NCBI RefSeq assembly: GCF_048060095.1
Contig: NZ_JBLUOA010000001.1
Span: 1,550,001 to 1,614,000, forward strand
Reading direction: 5' to 3'
Length of the DNA stretch: 64,000 bases
From: JBLUOA01 sp048060095
Lineage (GTDB): Bacteria; Pseudomonadota; Alphaproteobacteria; Rhodobacterales; Rhodobacteraceae
This document shows positions 1 through 7,527 of the stretch, piece after piece (position 1 is the stretch's first letter; each line of letters begins with the position of its first letter). The position numbers and the translations under genes are program-made. The notes beneath the pieces are model-generated. The model did no database searches, had not been told where the DNA came from, and worked only from the letters and a program-made list of their open reading frames with translations.

Positions 1-90
1 ACGGGGTTCGCGGGGGCGGACCATCCGCTTCTGCCACAGCTTGCCGAAAGCGGGTATCTGAAGGCGCTGTTCTATCGGCTGGACGGCTGA
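1..90 (+). CDS. 3' end of a class I RNA methyltransferase gene (RlmI-like), cut by the window edge
   Basis: Frame 1 is open from the window edge to a TGA at 88-90 and gives 29 residues ending SGYLKALFYRLDG. The pattern DHPLLP followed by YLKAL and a hydrophobic FYRL end resembles the C-terminus of the RlmI-type SAM-dependent 23S rRNA cytosine-C5 methyltransferases. In Rhodobacterales a methyltransferase of this kind usually precedes the PIN-domain gene found next here. The TGA overlaps the ATG of that gene by one base (TGATG), so the two are probably translationally coupled. The assignment rests on a short C-terminal motif and on gene order recalled from relatives; the catalytic part is outside the window. 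Confidence 0.55.
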   Translation, partial: TGFAGADHPLLPQLAESGYLKALFYRLDG

Positions 91-629
91 TGCGTGCCTT
101 TCTGGACGCCTGCGTCTTATACCCGACCGTCATGCGTGAAGTCCTATTGGGCGCGGCCAAAGCGGGTTTTTATGAACCCCAATGGTCGGAACGTGTATTG
201 GAAGAATGGGCGCGAGCCACCCAAAAGCTCGGGCCAGAGGGTGAGGCGCAAGCGCGGGGCGAGATCGCGCTTTTGTCCATCGACTGGCCGCGGGCAAAAG
301 CCAGACCGAAAGCCGGCGACCTCGATCGCCTTTGGCTTCCGGATACGAACGATATCCACGTCCTCGCCGCCGCGATTGCGGGATCTGCTGATACCATCGT
401 CACCGTAAACGCCAAGGACTTCCCACGGAATATTCTGGCGGAGGAGGGTCTGTCGCGCTCGGACCCCGATCAACTATTGCTGGGGTTCCGCGCGGCTGAC
501 CCTGATCGGATGGTAGCCGTCGTCGAAAAGGTGAGGCTGAAGGCAGAGGATCTATCGGGCGAACCATGGAGCGCGCGCGCCCTTTTGAAGAAAGCCCGCC
601 TGCCGCGGCTTGGCAAAGCGCTCGGCTAG
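90..629 (+). CDS. PIN-domain ribonuclease-like protein
   Basis: The 179-aa protein has the acidic residues expected of a PIN domain: Asp6 in FLDACVLYP near the N-terminus, a glutamate-rich helix (RVLEEW, about residue 36-41) and the C-terminal LPDTNDIHVLAAA stretch (about 83-95) followed by IVTVNAKDFP. PIN domains are Mg-dependent RNases, often VapC-type toxins. No antitoxin gene is visible: the upstream partner is a methyltransferase end and the downstream gene is on the other strand. A housekeeping or RNA-processing role is therefore as likely as a toxin role. The start is fixed by the TGATG overlap with the upstream gene. The 3' end overlaps the convergent M48 protease gene by 4 bases. Confidence 0.85.
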   Translation: MRAFLDACVLYPTVMREVLLGAAKAGFYEPQWSERVLEEWARATQKLGPEGEAQARGEIALLSIDWPRAKARPKAGDLDRLWLPDTNDIHVLAAAIAGSADTIVTVNAKDFPRNILAEEGLSRSDPDQLLLGFRAADPDRMVAVVEKVRLKAEDLSGEPWSARALLKKARLPRLGKALG

Positions 630-1324
630 GAACGATCAGGCACAGCGGCCCACTTCTCCTCCAACACCTCAATCGCGCGGATGCGTTCCGGTGTTTTTGG
701 GTGGCTCATCAACCACGCGGGCATGGCGCCCGACCGGGATTGCGTCAACGCCTCAAGCTTTTCAAACAGCGATTTCTGCGGCCCGGTTCCGATCCCCGCC
801 TTGGTCAGCAGCGCGGCGGCGTAGGCGTCGGCCTCATACTCATCAGACCGGGACAGCCGTGCGGCAAGCAGCGTCGTCAGGATGTTCGCGATCCAAACCC
901 CGACACCGGGAATGATCCGCGACAGGATCATAGCAAGCGCGGTGCGCAAGGCGTTTTGCCCGGAAAAGTCGATCATCCGCCGCCGGGAATGTCCAAGCGC
1001 GACGTGCCCAAGTTCATGTGCGATGACCGAAGACAACTCCTCACCCGAAACCTCACCGTTCTGGTATTTCCGAAAGAACCCGCGCGTGATGAATATCCGC
1101 CCGTCCGGCGCAGCAAGGCCATTCACCGGGTCGATTTCGTAGACATGAACGCGAATGCGCGGCAGGTCGAGCGCCTTTGCCATCTCATCACAGTGATGCT
1201 TCAGGATTGGATCGGCCAGCTCGGTCGAGCGCGCATCAAGCTCTCGCGCGGTTCGCCAGGCAGAGAAGCGATACATCGCCAACGCATAGAGAATCGCAAG
1301 CAGGATGGGGGTGAGCTTCAACAT
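626..1324 (-). CDS. M48-family zinc metallopeptidase, membrane-anchored
   Basis: The 232-aa protein begins with a hydrophobic segment (about residues 4-20, TPILLAILYALAMY) that should anchor it in the inner membrane. The zinc motif HELGH lies at residues 103-107, and the third ligand is in DEYEADAYAA (Glu164). A second hydrophobic stretch (about 131-153) follows the motif. This is the layout of HtpX/Oma1-like M48 proteases, although it is shorter than HtpX (about 290 aa) and has fewer transmembrane segments. Such proteases degrade misfolded membrane or envelope proteins. It is transcribed alone, convergent to the PIN gene and divergent from the small plus-strand gene at 1479. Confidence 0.88.
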   Translation of the reverse strand: MLKLTPILLAILYALAMYRFSAWRTARELDARSTELADPILKHHCDEMAKALDLPRIRVHVYEIDPVNGLAAPDGRIFITRGFFRKYQNGEVSGEELSSVIAHELGHVALGHSRRRMIDFSGQNALRTALAMILSRIIPGVGVWIANILTTLLAARLSRSDEYEADAYAAALLTKAGIGTGPQKSLFEKLEALTQSRSGAMPAWLMSHPKTPERIRAIEVLEEKWAAVPDRS

Positions 1325-1478
1325 GTTGAAGATATGGGGTGGCAGATGCGGAACGGCAACGAAAACCGACCGAAACCCGGTGGTTTGTGATCATCGCGAA
1401 AGAATTTTGGAACCAATACGCGCGGTAAGGCGTTTACCCGGCGAAAGCTTCAGGAGACACGAAGAAGAGAGAAGACCG

Positions 1479-1643
1479 TTGAACGAACGCCTTGGACAGA
1501 AGGAATTGAAAGCCGCGTTGGATAAGGCTTTTGAGGCGGAGCAAACGCTTCCGCCCGAATTCACGCGCCTTCTGGACAAAATGGCGGCGGTCGAACGGAA
1601 TCGCGAACGCGAAGAACAACCCTGCCGTCGCGCTACCGGCTAA
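1479..1643 (+). CDS. Small charged protein, 54 aa, unrecognised
   Basis: A reading frame starting at TTG 1479 encodes MNERLGQKELKAALDKAFEA and 34 further residues. A purine-rich AGAGAGAAG lies about 8 bases upstream and would serve as ribosome-binding site. The protein is an amphipathic, helix-prone chain with the pattern LPPEFTRLLDKM in the middle and an Arg/Glu-rich tail. The spacing of that pattern is loosely reminiscent of NepR anti-sigma factors, but no PhyR or EcfG gene is nearby and the match is too weak to assign. Its 3' end overlaps the convergent VWA gene by 11 bases. The frame stays open upstream to 1305, but the earlier ATG has no good ribosome-binding site. Confidence 0.5.
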   Translation: MNERLGQKELKAALDKAFEAEQTLPPEFTRLLDKMAAVERNREREEQPCRRATG

Positions 1644-2817
1644 GGCTTTTCATCCCGCTTTCGATACCGGCAAGTGTCATCGGGACCATCTGCCCTTCGA
1701 AAATCTCGCGGATCATCTGAACGGACTGGGTGTAGCGCCAGTGGCTTTCCGGTAGGGGATTGATCCACAGGTTTTGCGGCCAATGCTCCCGCGCGCGTTG
1801 AAGCCATGTCGCGCCGGCCTCTTCATTCCAATGTTCATTAGCGCCGCCGGGATACGCGACCTCGTAAGGGGACATCGACGCATCGCCGACAAAGATGCAC
1901 TTGTAGTCTGATCCGTACGTGCGCAACACCTCCCATGTCGGGGTTTGCGCGTTCCAACGGCGGCGGTTATCGCGCCAGACGCCTTCGTAAAGGCAGTTGT
2001 GGAAATAGTAGTATTCGAGGTGCTTGAATTCAGCGCGGGCGGCGGAAAACAGTTCTTCGACCACGCGAATATAGGGGTCCATTGATCCACCCACATCGAG
2101 AAACAGCAGCACCTTCACCGCATTGCGCCGCTCTGGCCGGGTTTTCACATCTAGATAGCCATGCTCTGCCGTTGCGCGGATCGTTCCATCGAGGTCGAGC
2201 TCCTCTGCCGCGCCGTCACGCGCCCAGCGGCGCAGGCGTTTCAGCGCCACCTTGATGTTGCGGGTGCCAAGTTCGATCGTGTCGTCGAGGTTGCGAAATT
2301 CGCGCTTGTCCCAGACCTTGACCGCGCGTTGGTGGCGGCTTTCTTTTTGCCCGATCCGCACGCCTTCGGGGTTGTAGCCATAGGCGCCGAACGGGGAGGT
2401 GCCGGCGGTGCCGATCCATTTGTTACCGCCCTGATGGCGGCCCTCTTGTTCCTTCAGCCGCTCTTTCAGCGTCTCCATCAACTTGTCGAATCCGCCAAGC
2501 GCTTCGATCTCGGCCTTTTCTTCGTCGCTCAGATGCTTTTCGGCCATCTTTTGCAGCCATTCGGCGGGGATATCGACGGCCTCCAGCACGTCGGAGGCTG
2601 AAATACTCTCCAACCCCTCAAAGCTCTTGGCAAAGGCGCGGTCGAACTTGTCGAGGTTGCGTTCATCTTTCACCATCGTCGTGCGGGCGAGGTAATAGAA
2701 CCCTTCGATGTCGTAGGTGACAAGACCCGCCTGCATCGCACCGAGAAAGGACAGATATTCGCGCAGGCTGACGGGAATGCCAGTCGATCTGAGGTTGTCG
2801 AAAAACGGCAGGAACAC
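1633..2817 (-). CDS. VWA-domain protein, CoxE-like, partner of MoxR ATPase
   Basis: The 394-aa protein has an N-terminal helical region and a von Willebrand A domain starting near residue 235. The MIDAS motif reads LFLDVGGSMD (Asp241, Gly243, Ser245), so the usual middle serine of DxSxS is a glycine; this variant occurs in CoxE-like VWA proteins. A second cluster, FVGDASMSPYE, follows. Family knowledge: VWA proteins of this type work with MoxR AAA ATPases as chaperone-like modules in metal-centre or complex assembly. Here it is the last gene of a five-gene operon headed by moxR at 5648. It begins 4 bases after the stop of the 54-aa membrane protein, which supports cotranscription. Confidence 0.87.
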   Translation of the reverse strand: MFLPFFDNLRSTGIPVSLREYLSFLGAMQAGLVTYDIEGFYYLARTTMVKDERNLDKFDRAFAKSFEGLESISASDVLEAVDIPAEWLQKMAEKHLSDEEKAEIEALGGFDKLMETLKERLKEQEGRHQGGNKWIGTAGTSPFGAYGYNPEGVRIGQKESRHQRAVKVWDKREFRNLDDTIELGTRNIKVALKRLRRWARDGAAEELDLDGTIRATAEHGYLDVKTRPERRNAVKVLLFLDVGGSMDPYIRVVEELFSAARAEFKHLEYYYFHNCLYEGVWRDNRRRWNAQTPTWEVLRTYGSDYKCIFVGDASMSPYEVAYPGGANEHWNEEAGATWLQRAREHWPQNLWINPLPESHWRYTQSVQMIREIFEGQMVPMTLAGIESGMKSLSR

Positions 2818-2821
2818 GGGG

Positions 2822-2986
2822 CTACAGCATCCGTTCGACGCCGACCGTCACGAACAAACCGATCACCGCGCCGATCAGGGCGAACACGCCCGCATATTGC
2901 AGAAGGTCAAGCCGATTGCCACCGCGCCGCTTGGCGGTCATAGCGCCAATGATGGCACCAACAATCAATCCAATAAGAACAAGCAT
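2822..2986 (-). CDS. Small membrane protein, 54 aa, unrecognised
   Basis: The frame reads MLVLIGLIVGAIIGAMTAKR, a central RRGGNRLDLLQYAG stretch, then a second hydrophobic segment (VFALIGAVIGLFVTVGV) ending VERML. Two glycine-rich transmembrane helices are separated by a positively charged loop, which predicts the loop in the cytoplasm. It starts 3 bases after the stop of the DUF2927 lipoprotein gene and ends 4 bases before the VWA start. That spacing makes it a cotranscribed member of the moxR operon. The product has no recognisable catalytic motif. A role as a membrane subunit or anchor for the neighbouring proteins is a guess from position only. Confidence 0.75.
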   Translation of the reverse strand: MLVLIGLIVGAIIGAMTAKRRGGNRLDLLQYAGVFALIGAVIGLFVTVGVERML

Positions 2987-2989
2987 TTA

Positions 2990-4366
2990 CTAGCCTCCGA
3001 ACCGCGGCGGACGAGGGGCGAGTGCCGCAATTTCGCGCAAACGCGCGCGCACCGTATCGTCCGCGCCGAAGCCATATCGCGCCCAGCCCAGACTGTCGAG
3101 CCGGGTCGCTTGCGCTTCGGTTCGGCGGCCCATTTGTTCCAGCGTTTCAGCGCGGATCATTAGAAGGGTGGAAAGCAACGCGGCGTTCTCTGCCCGCTCC
3201 ACCGCAGGCACGGACCGGTCGATCAGGGCAAGCGCGGTATCCAAGCGCCCGGCGGAAAGCGCAAACACCGCAAGGTGCGTTGCGACATGGGCGGCGTGAA
3301 GCTGCGTGTCGGGGCTTGCCGCATAGATCGCGTTCGCCTCGGCAAACGCGGCGAGCGATGCTTCTGGGTTCTGGTTCGCGGTCAGTCGGGCAAACGAAAA
3401 CAACGCGAAGGCCAGTCGGTTATCTTCCCACCCACGGGCGCGGGCGATGTCGACGGCTTCGCGTGCGGCGTTACGTCGTCGGGTGTTCCCGGTTCGGGGG
3501 CCGAGCGATGTTTCGATGGCATTGATCCATGCACGCGGTGTCGAGGCAAACGCCCGGCGCGGCTGGCGCAGCCCGCGCGGGTTAAGGCGGGCAAGGACGC
3601 CGGGCAGAACGGCAGCGGCCTGCGCCCGCGTCATACCGCTGCGCATCTCCGGGGCGTAGTAAGCGCGCAGCATCAGCATGTCGAACCCGGTCAGAACGGT
3701 ATGGAAGTTATCGTCGTTGAATACGCTGTCGGGCAGTCGATAGAGGTCATTCAGCGGCCCGAGCGCTTGGGCAAGCTCTTCGTGCAGGCAGTCGCGCACC
3801 TCTTGCGGGCTGACGTCGTTCGGAACGAACACGGCGACCTGTTCGCGGGTCGTCAGCGTCGTCCAATCCGTCGTGCGCCCGCGACGGTTTCGGCGGAAGT
3901 CGGACCAGCTTGATACGCGCGGCACGACGAAACAGGCGGCCTTGGGGACGAGCCGTTGCAGCTGCGCCTGCGGCATCGCCTCAATCGTTATGTTGGCGGG
4001 TTCATCGCCGCTGACCTGCGCGATCTCGATACCCGCCTCATTCCGCAACCGCGACAGCAAGCGCCCAAGGTCCGGCCCCATGCTGGGCGGCGCGCGGCCA
4101 ATAACGCGCAAGGTGATCGCGCCTTCAAAGCGGCTCATCCGGTCGAGCGGTCTGCCGCTTTCCATCTGAAAGCTAAGGTCGAGGAAATCCCGCGCAATCT
4201 CAGCGTTCGTTCGGTTCGTCGGGGCGGCGCGGCGCGGCGCAAACAACTTCATCGGTGGGAGGGGTTGTGTCGCGGCAGGGGCGCGACTTGTCCGCTCCGG
4301 CGCTCGGCCGGGAGCGCAGGCCACCAGCACCACAAGCGGGATCAGAAGGGCGACGCGCCGCATCAT
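2990..4366 (-). CDS. DUF2927-domain lipoprotein with helical repeat tail
   Basis: The 458-aa protein starts MMRRVALLIPLVVLVACAPG. The lipobox LVAC predicts signal peptidase II cleavage and lipid attachment at Cys17. Residues about 53-280 match the DUF2927 pattern as I know it from Rhodobacterales, with CLHEELAQALGPLNDLYRLP and FHTVLTGFDMLMLRAYY as landmarks. The HEE could suggest a metal site, but that is speculation. The C-terminal 150 residues are alanine-rich helical pairs resembling TPR-like repeats. The start overlaps the GNAT stop (ATGA arrangement; the second ATG at 4363 is also possible). It lies third in the operon moxR-GNAT-lipoprotein-small membrane protein-VWA. Function unknown. 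Confidence 0.82.
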   Translation of the reverse strand: MMRRVALLIPLVVLVACAPGRAPERTSRAPAATQPLPPMKLFAPRRAAPTNRTNAEIARDFLDLSFQMESGRPLDRMSRFEGAITLRVIGRAPPSMGPDLGRLLSRLRNEAGIEIAQVSGDEPANITIEAMPQAQLQRLVPKAACFVVPRVSSWSDFRRNRRGRTTDWTTLTTREQVAVFVPNDVSPQEVRDCLHEELAQALGPLNDLYRLPDSVFNDDNFHTVLTGFDMLMLRAYYAPEMRSGMTRAQAAAVLPGVLARLNPRGLRQPRRAFASTPRAWINAIETSLGPRTGNTRRRNAAREAVDIARARGWEDNRLAFALFSFARLTANQNPEASLAAFAEANAIYAASPDTQLHAAHVATHLAVFALSAGRLDTALALIDRSVPAVERAENAALLSTLLMIRAETLEQMGRRTEAQATRLDSLGWARYGFGADDTVRARLREIAALAPRPPRFGG

Positions 4367-4812
4367 GCCGTCACCCGCTGGTATTTGATGAACGGCGTCA
4401 GCGTGCCGATCCGGTCGTAAAGCACGCGTGCTTCGGCGTTGAAGTCCTGCGTCATCCAATAAACGTCCGGCGCACCGGCCCGGTCTGCGGCGTCATACAC
4501 AGCCTCAATCAACTTCCGCCCAACGCCTTTGCCCCGCATTTCGGGCGTCGCGTAAAGGTCCTGAAGGTAGCAGACGTTGTTAACCTTCCAGCCATGCCGA
4601 TGAAAGACGTAATGCGTCAGTCCGACAAGCCGCCCGTCATTTTCAGCGACGAATCCCGAAAAATCATGCGGGTCCGACCCGAGTAGCCGTTGGAAGGTGG
4701 TTTGATACACCTCTTCCTCAACGGACGACTCGTAAAACTCCAGATACGCGGTCCACAGCGCCCGCCACTCAGCCTCATCCGACTGTCTGAGGGGGCGGAT
4801 GGCGACCGTCAT
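4363..4812 (-). CDS. GNAT-family N-acetyltransferase
   Basis: The 149-aa protein has a complete GNAT fold signature: LRQSDEAEWRALW at the N-terminus, the central strand DGRLVGLTHYVFH, the acetyl-CoA pyrophosphate-binding motif LYATPEMRGKGVGRKLIEAV (about residues 87-106) and the C-terminal FNAEARVLYDRIG. The family transfers acetyl from acetyl-CoA to small amines or protein amino groups; the substrate cannot be read from the sequence. The start overlaps the moxR stop by 4 bases (ATGA), and its own stop overlaps the lipoprotein start. Translational coupling on both sides makes it a fixed member of this operon. Confidence 0.88.
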   Translation of the reverse strand: MTVAIRPLRQSDEAEWRALWTAYLEFYESSVEEEVYQTTFQRLLGSDPHDFSGFVAENDGRLVGLTHYVFHRHGWKVNNVCYLQDLYATPEMRGKGVGRKLIEAVYDAADRAGAPDVYWMTQDFNAEARVLYDRIGTLTPFIKYQRVTA

Positions 4813-5648
4813 CTCTCGCCCCGTGCGATGAAGGCCAAACGCTCAAACAAATGCACATCCTGTTCGTTCTTCAAAAGCGCGCCGTGGAGTTTCGGAAGCG
4901 CCGACGCACCGTCGCGTTTCAGATCCTCGGCGGTCAAATCCTCGGCCAACAGCAGTTTCAGCCAGTCGAGCACCTCAGACGTCGACGGTTTCTTTTTCAA
5001 CCCGGCCTGCTCGCGGATTTCATAGAACTGCGTCAAGGCCGCCGCCAGCAGCGACTCCTTCAGCCCCGGATAGTGGACATCGACGATCTGCTTCATCGTT
5101 TCCATGTCGGGGAAGCGGATGTAATGGAAGAAACAGCGCCGCAGAAACGCGTCGGGCAGTTCCTTTTCGTTGTTCGAGGTGATGATGACGACAGGGCGAT
5201 GCTTCGCGCGGATGGTTTCGCCGGTTTCGTAGACATGGAACTCCATCCGGTCGAGTTCCTGCAGAAGGTCGTTCGGAAACTCGATATCGGCCTTATCGAC
5301 CTCATCGATCAGCAGAACCACACGTTCGTCCGCCTGAAACGCCTGCCACAGCTTGCCCTTCTTGATGTAGTTCGACACATCCTGAACTTTCGGATCGCCA
5401 AGCTGGCTGTCGCGCAGGCGGCTGACGGCGTCATATTCATACAAACCCTGCTGCGCCTTGGTCGTCGATTTGATGTGCCATTCGATCATCGGCATCTTCA
5501 GGCTGTCGGCGACTTGCCGCGCAAGTTCGGTTTTACCTGTGCCCGGTTCGCCTTTGACAAGCAGGGGGCGTTCAAGTGTAACGGCGGCATTTACCGCAAT
5601 CGATAGGTCTTCTGTTGCGACGTAAGAGTCGGTGCCAGTGAATTTCAT
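4809..5648 (-). CDS. MoxR-family AAA+ ATPase
   Basis: From ATG 5648 the product is 279 aa, MKFTGTDSYVATEDLSIAV onward. Walker A is GEPGTGKTEL (about residues 32-41), Walker B is VVLLIDEVDKAD, sensor 1 is ITSNNEKELPDAFLRRC, followed by a lid domain. These features place it in the MoxR branch of AAA+ ATPases, which act with VWA-domain proteins in assembling or activating enzyme complexes. The longer frame back to 5738 adds 30 residues with no family resemblance, so the internal ATG is preferred. It is the first gene of the operon that ends with the VWA gene at 1633. Confidence 0.9.
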   Translation of the reverse strand: MKFTGTDSYVATEDLSIAVNAAVTLERPLLVKGEPGTGKTELARQVADSLKMPMIEWHIKSTTKAQQGLYEYDAVSRLRDSQLGDPKVQDVSNYIKKGKLWQAFQADERVVLLIDEVDKADIEFPNDLLQELDRMEFHVYETGETIRAKHRPVVIITSNNEKELPDAFLRRCFFHYIRFPDMETMKQIVDVHYPGLKESLLAAALTQFYEIREQAGLKKKPSTSEVLDWLKLLLAEDLTAEDLKRDGASALPKLHGALLKNEQDVHLFERLAFIARGER

Positions 5649-5835
5649 CTTTTGTTTTCGGGGCCTAGTTGGAAAAATTTCACGTAACACTACCACATGG
5701 AAACTTTGCTTCAACTCATTGCAATCCGGTAGTGACAAACAGTTTGGATTGGATTAGAGCACTGCCGAGAGAAGAGGGTGCCGGATGTCAAAATCACATT
5801 CAGAGATAGCCTCCGGCAAGTTGAAGGGAGCAGGT

Positions 5836-6258
5836 ATGAAAGCTGAAGTTTTCCTGCCAGACGACTACAGCCCGGCTGAAGACGAACCGTTCATGAACGA
5901 TCGCCAGCTGGAATATTTTCGTCGCAAGTTGAATACGTGGAAAAATGAACTGATGGTCGGCACCAAGGATACCCTTGAGGGCCTTCAGGACAGCACGCGT
6001 AATATACCCGATGTCGCGGATCGCGCGTCAGAGGAAACAGATCGCGCCTTGGAGCTCAGGACGCGGGATCGTCAGCGCAAGCTGGTCGCCAAGATCGACG
6101 CGGCCCTGCGGCGCATCGAAGAAGGCGAATACGGCTATTGTGAAGAGACGGGGGAACCGATCTCTCTCAAGCGGCTGGACGCACGCCCGATTGCCACGAT
6201 GAGCCTTGAGGCGCAGGAGCGTCACGAGCGGCGCGAGAAAGTCCACCGCGACGATTGA
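5836..6258 (+). CDS. dksA: DksA/TraR-family RNA polymerase-binding regulator, zinc-finger-degenerate
   Basis: From ATG 5836, which has a GGGAGCAGG ribosome-binding site directly upstream, the product is 140 aa, MKAEVFLPDDYSPAEDEPFM onward. It contains the long coiled coil with the tip motif DVADRA (Asp59, Asp62, Ala64) that inserts into the RNA polymerase secondary channel and works with ppGpp. The globular domain has Cys102 but Thr105, Ser123 and Ala126 in the other three zinc-ligand positions, so it cannot form the classic four-Cys finger. DksA proteins of this kind are known to be zinc-independent in other bacteria (Pseudomonas DksA2). An alternative start at 5785, also with a purine-rich upstream, would add 17 residues. 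Confidence 0.92.
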   Translation: MKAEVFLPDDYSPAEDEPFMNDRQLEYFRRKLNTWKNELMVGTKDTLEGLQDSTRNIPDVADRASEETDRALELRTRDRQRKLVAKIDAALRRIEEGEYGYCEETGEPISLKRLDARPIATMSLEAQERHERREKVHRDD

Positions 6259-6280
6259 TCGTGATGAATTGCAAGGTTTG

Positions 6281-6320
6281 GGGGGCGCCGTGGCAAATGC
6301 CGGGGCGCCCTTTATTTTTC
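6281..6320 (+). terminator. Rho-independent terminator after dksA
   Basis: The stem GGGCGCC (6283-6289) pairs with GGCGCCC (6304-6310) across a 14-base loop and is followed by TTTATTTTT. It lies 22 bases after the dksA stop and before the next plus-strand gene. Confidence 0.85.
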
Positions 6321-6342
6321 TGATAGGCCGGAAAGGCAGAAG

Positions 6343-7521
6343 ATGAGCATCGACGGCAGAAAAATCACCGTTCTGGGCGCAGGGATCGGCGGGCTGACGG
6401 CGGCCATCGCACTCGCCCAACGGGGCGCACGGGTTACGGTGCTGGACCAGGCGGAAAAGATCAAAGAGGTCGGCGCGGGGCTTCAGGTCAGCCCGAACGG
6501 GGTCGCGGTTCTGAAAGCGCTTGGACTTGGTGAAAAACTGGCGGAGATAGGCGTGCGCGCCGAAGCGGTTGCGCTTCTTAACGGTCGGGACGGGCAGGGG
6601 GTCTTTGGCCTCGACCTAATGGCGATGGAAGGCGCGGGGCCGTATTACTTTGTTCACCGCGCGGATCTGATCGCGATGCTACACATCGCGGCACATGATG
6701 CGGGCGTCACGCTGCGGCTGCTGCACCAGATCACCAAGATCGATCTAACGGATGATGGCGGTGCGGTCTGGCAGACGGCGCAGGGCGCGAAGGGCAACGC
6801 GGATATCCTGATCGGCGCGGATGGTGTCCGGTCGATCACGCGTGGCGTTCTGAACGAACCCCGCACACCCTATTTTACCCGGCACGTCGCATGGCGCGCC
6901 ATTGTTCCCGCCCGCGGGGATGAGCCTGAAGTTGCGACGGTTTTCATGGGGCCGAAGCGGCATATGGTAACCTATCCACTACGCGGCGGAACGCAGATGA
7001 ACATCGTCGCGGTCGAGGAACGGACCGAATGGACCGACGAAGGCTGGTGGCACAAGGATGATCCACAGAATATGCGCGCGGCTTTTGCCGGGTTCTGCCC
7101 TGATGCGACAGCGCTTCTGAACCGGGTCGAGGAGGTGCACCTGTGGGGCCTGTTTCGCCACCCGGTTGCCGAACGCTGGCATAGGGGCCGCGTTGCTTTG
7201 CTGGGTGATGCGGTGCATCCGACGCTGCCGTTTCTGGCCCAGGGCGCGGTCATGGCGATGGAGGATGCGTGGGTTCTGGCGGATTCGCTCGCCAATGCGG
7301 AGGATGTGGAATCCGGTCTCACCCGCTATCAGCACCGTCGCCACAGACGGGCGGAGCGTGTGGTCGCCGCGGCCAGCAAGAATGCGCAGAACTACCACAT
7401 CAGCTTTCCGCCATATCGCGCCTTCGCGCATGGTTTGCTGCGCGCGACCGAACGCTTCGCGCCGGGCCTTGCGTTGAAGAAGTTCGATTGGCTTTACAGC
7501 TACGACGTGACCAAAGCCTGA
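6343..7521 (+). CDS. FAD-dependent aromatic-ring monooxygenase (salicylate hydroxylase type)
   Basis: The 392-aa protein is a class A flavoprotein monooxygenase. The N-terminal dinucleotide fold reads VLGAGIGGLTAAIALAQRG (about residues 6-24). The DG motif is ILIGADGVRS (about 156-165), and the GD motif that binds the FAD ribityl chain is ALLGDAVHPTLPFLAQGA (about 285-302). The family uses NAD(P)H and O2 to hydroxylate phenolic acids such as salicylate or 3-hydroxybenzoate. The exact substrate is not evident, and no ring-cleavage genes lie beside it. It has an AAGGCAGAAG ribosome-binding site. It stands alone between the dksA terminator and the convergent exonuclease III gene. Confidence 0.88.
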   Translation: MSIDGRKITVLGAGIGGLTAAIALAQRGARVTVLDQAEKIKEVGAGLQVSPNGVAVLKALGLGEKLAEIGVRAEAVALLNGRDGQGVFGLDLMAMEGAGPYYFVHRADLIAMLHIAAHDAGVTLRLLHQITKIDLTDDGGAVWQTAQGAKGNADILIGADGVRSITRGVLNEPRTPYFTRHVAWRAIVPARGDEPEVATVFMGPKRHMVTYPLRGGTQMNIVAVEERTEWTDEGWWHKDDPQNMRAAFAGFCPDATALLNRVEEVHLWGLFRHPVAERWHRGRVALLGDAVHPTLPFLAQGAVMAMEDAWVLADSLANAEDVESGLTRYQHRRHRRAERVVAAASKNAQNYHISFPPYRAFAHGLLRATERFAPGLALKKFDWLYSYDVTKA

Positions 7522-7527
7522 CCCGCG

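Noticed and set aside
90..629. VapBC toxin-antitoxin module
   Set aside because: The PIN gene has no antitoxin-like gene beside it; the upstream partner looks like an RNA methyltransferase.
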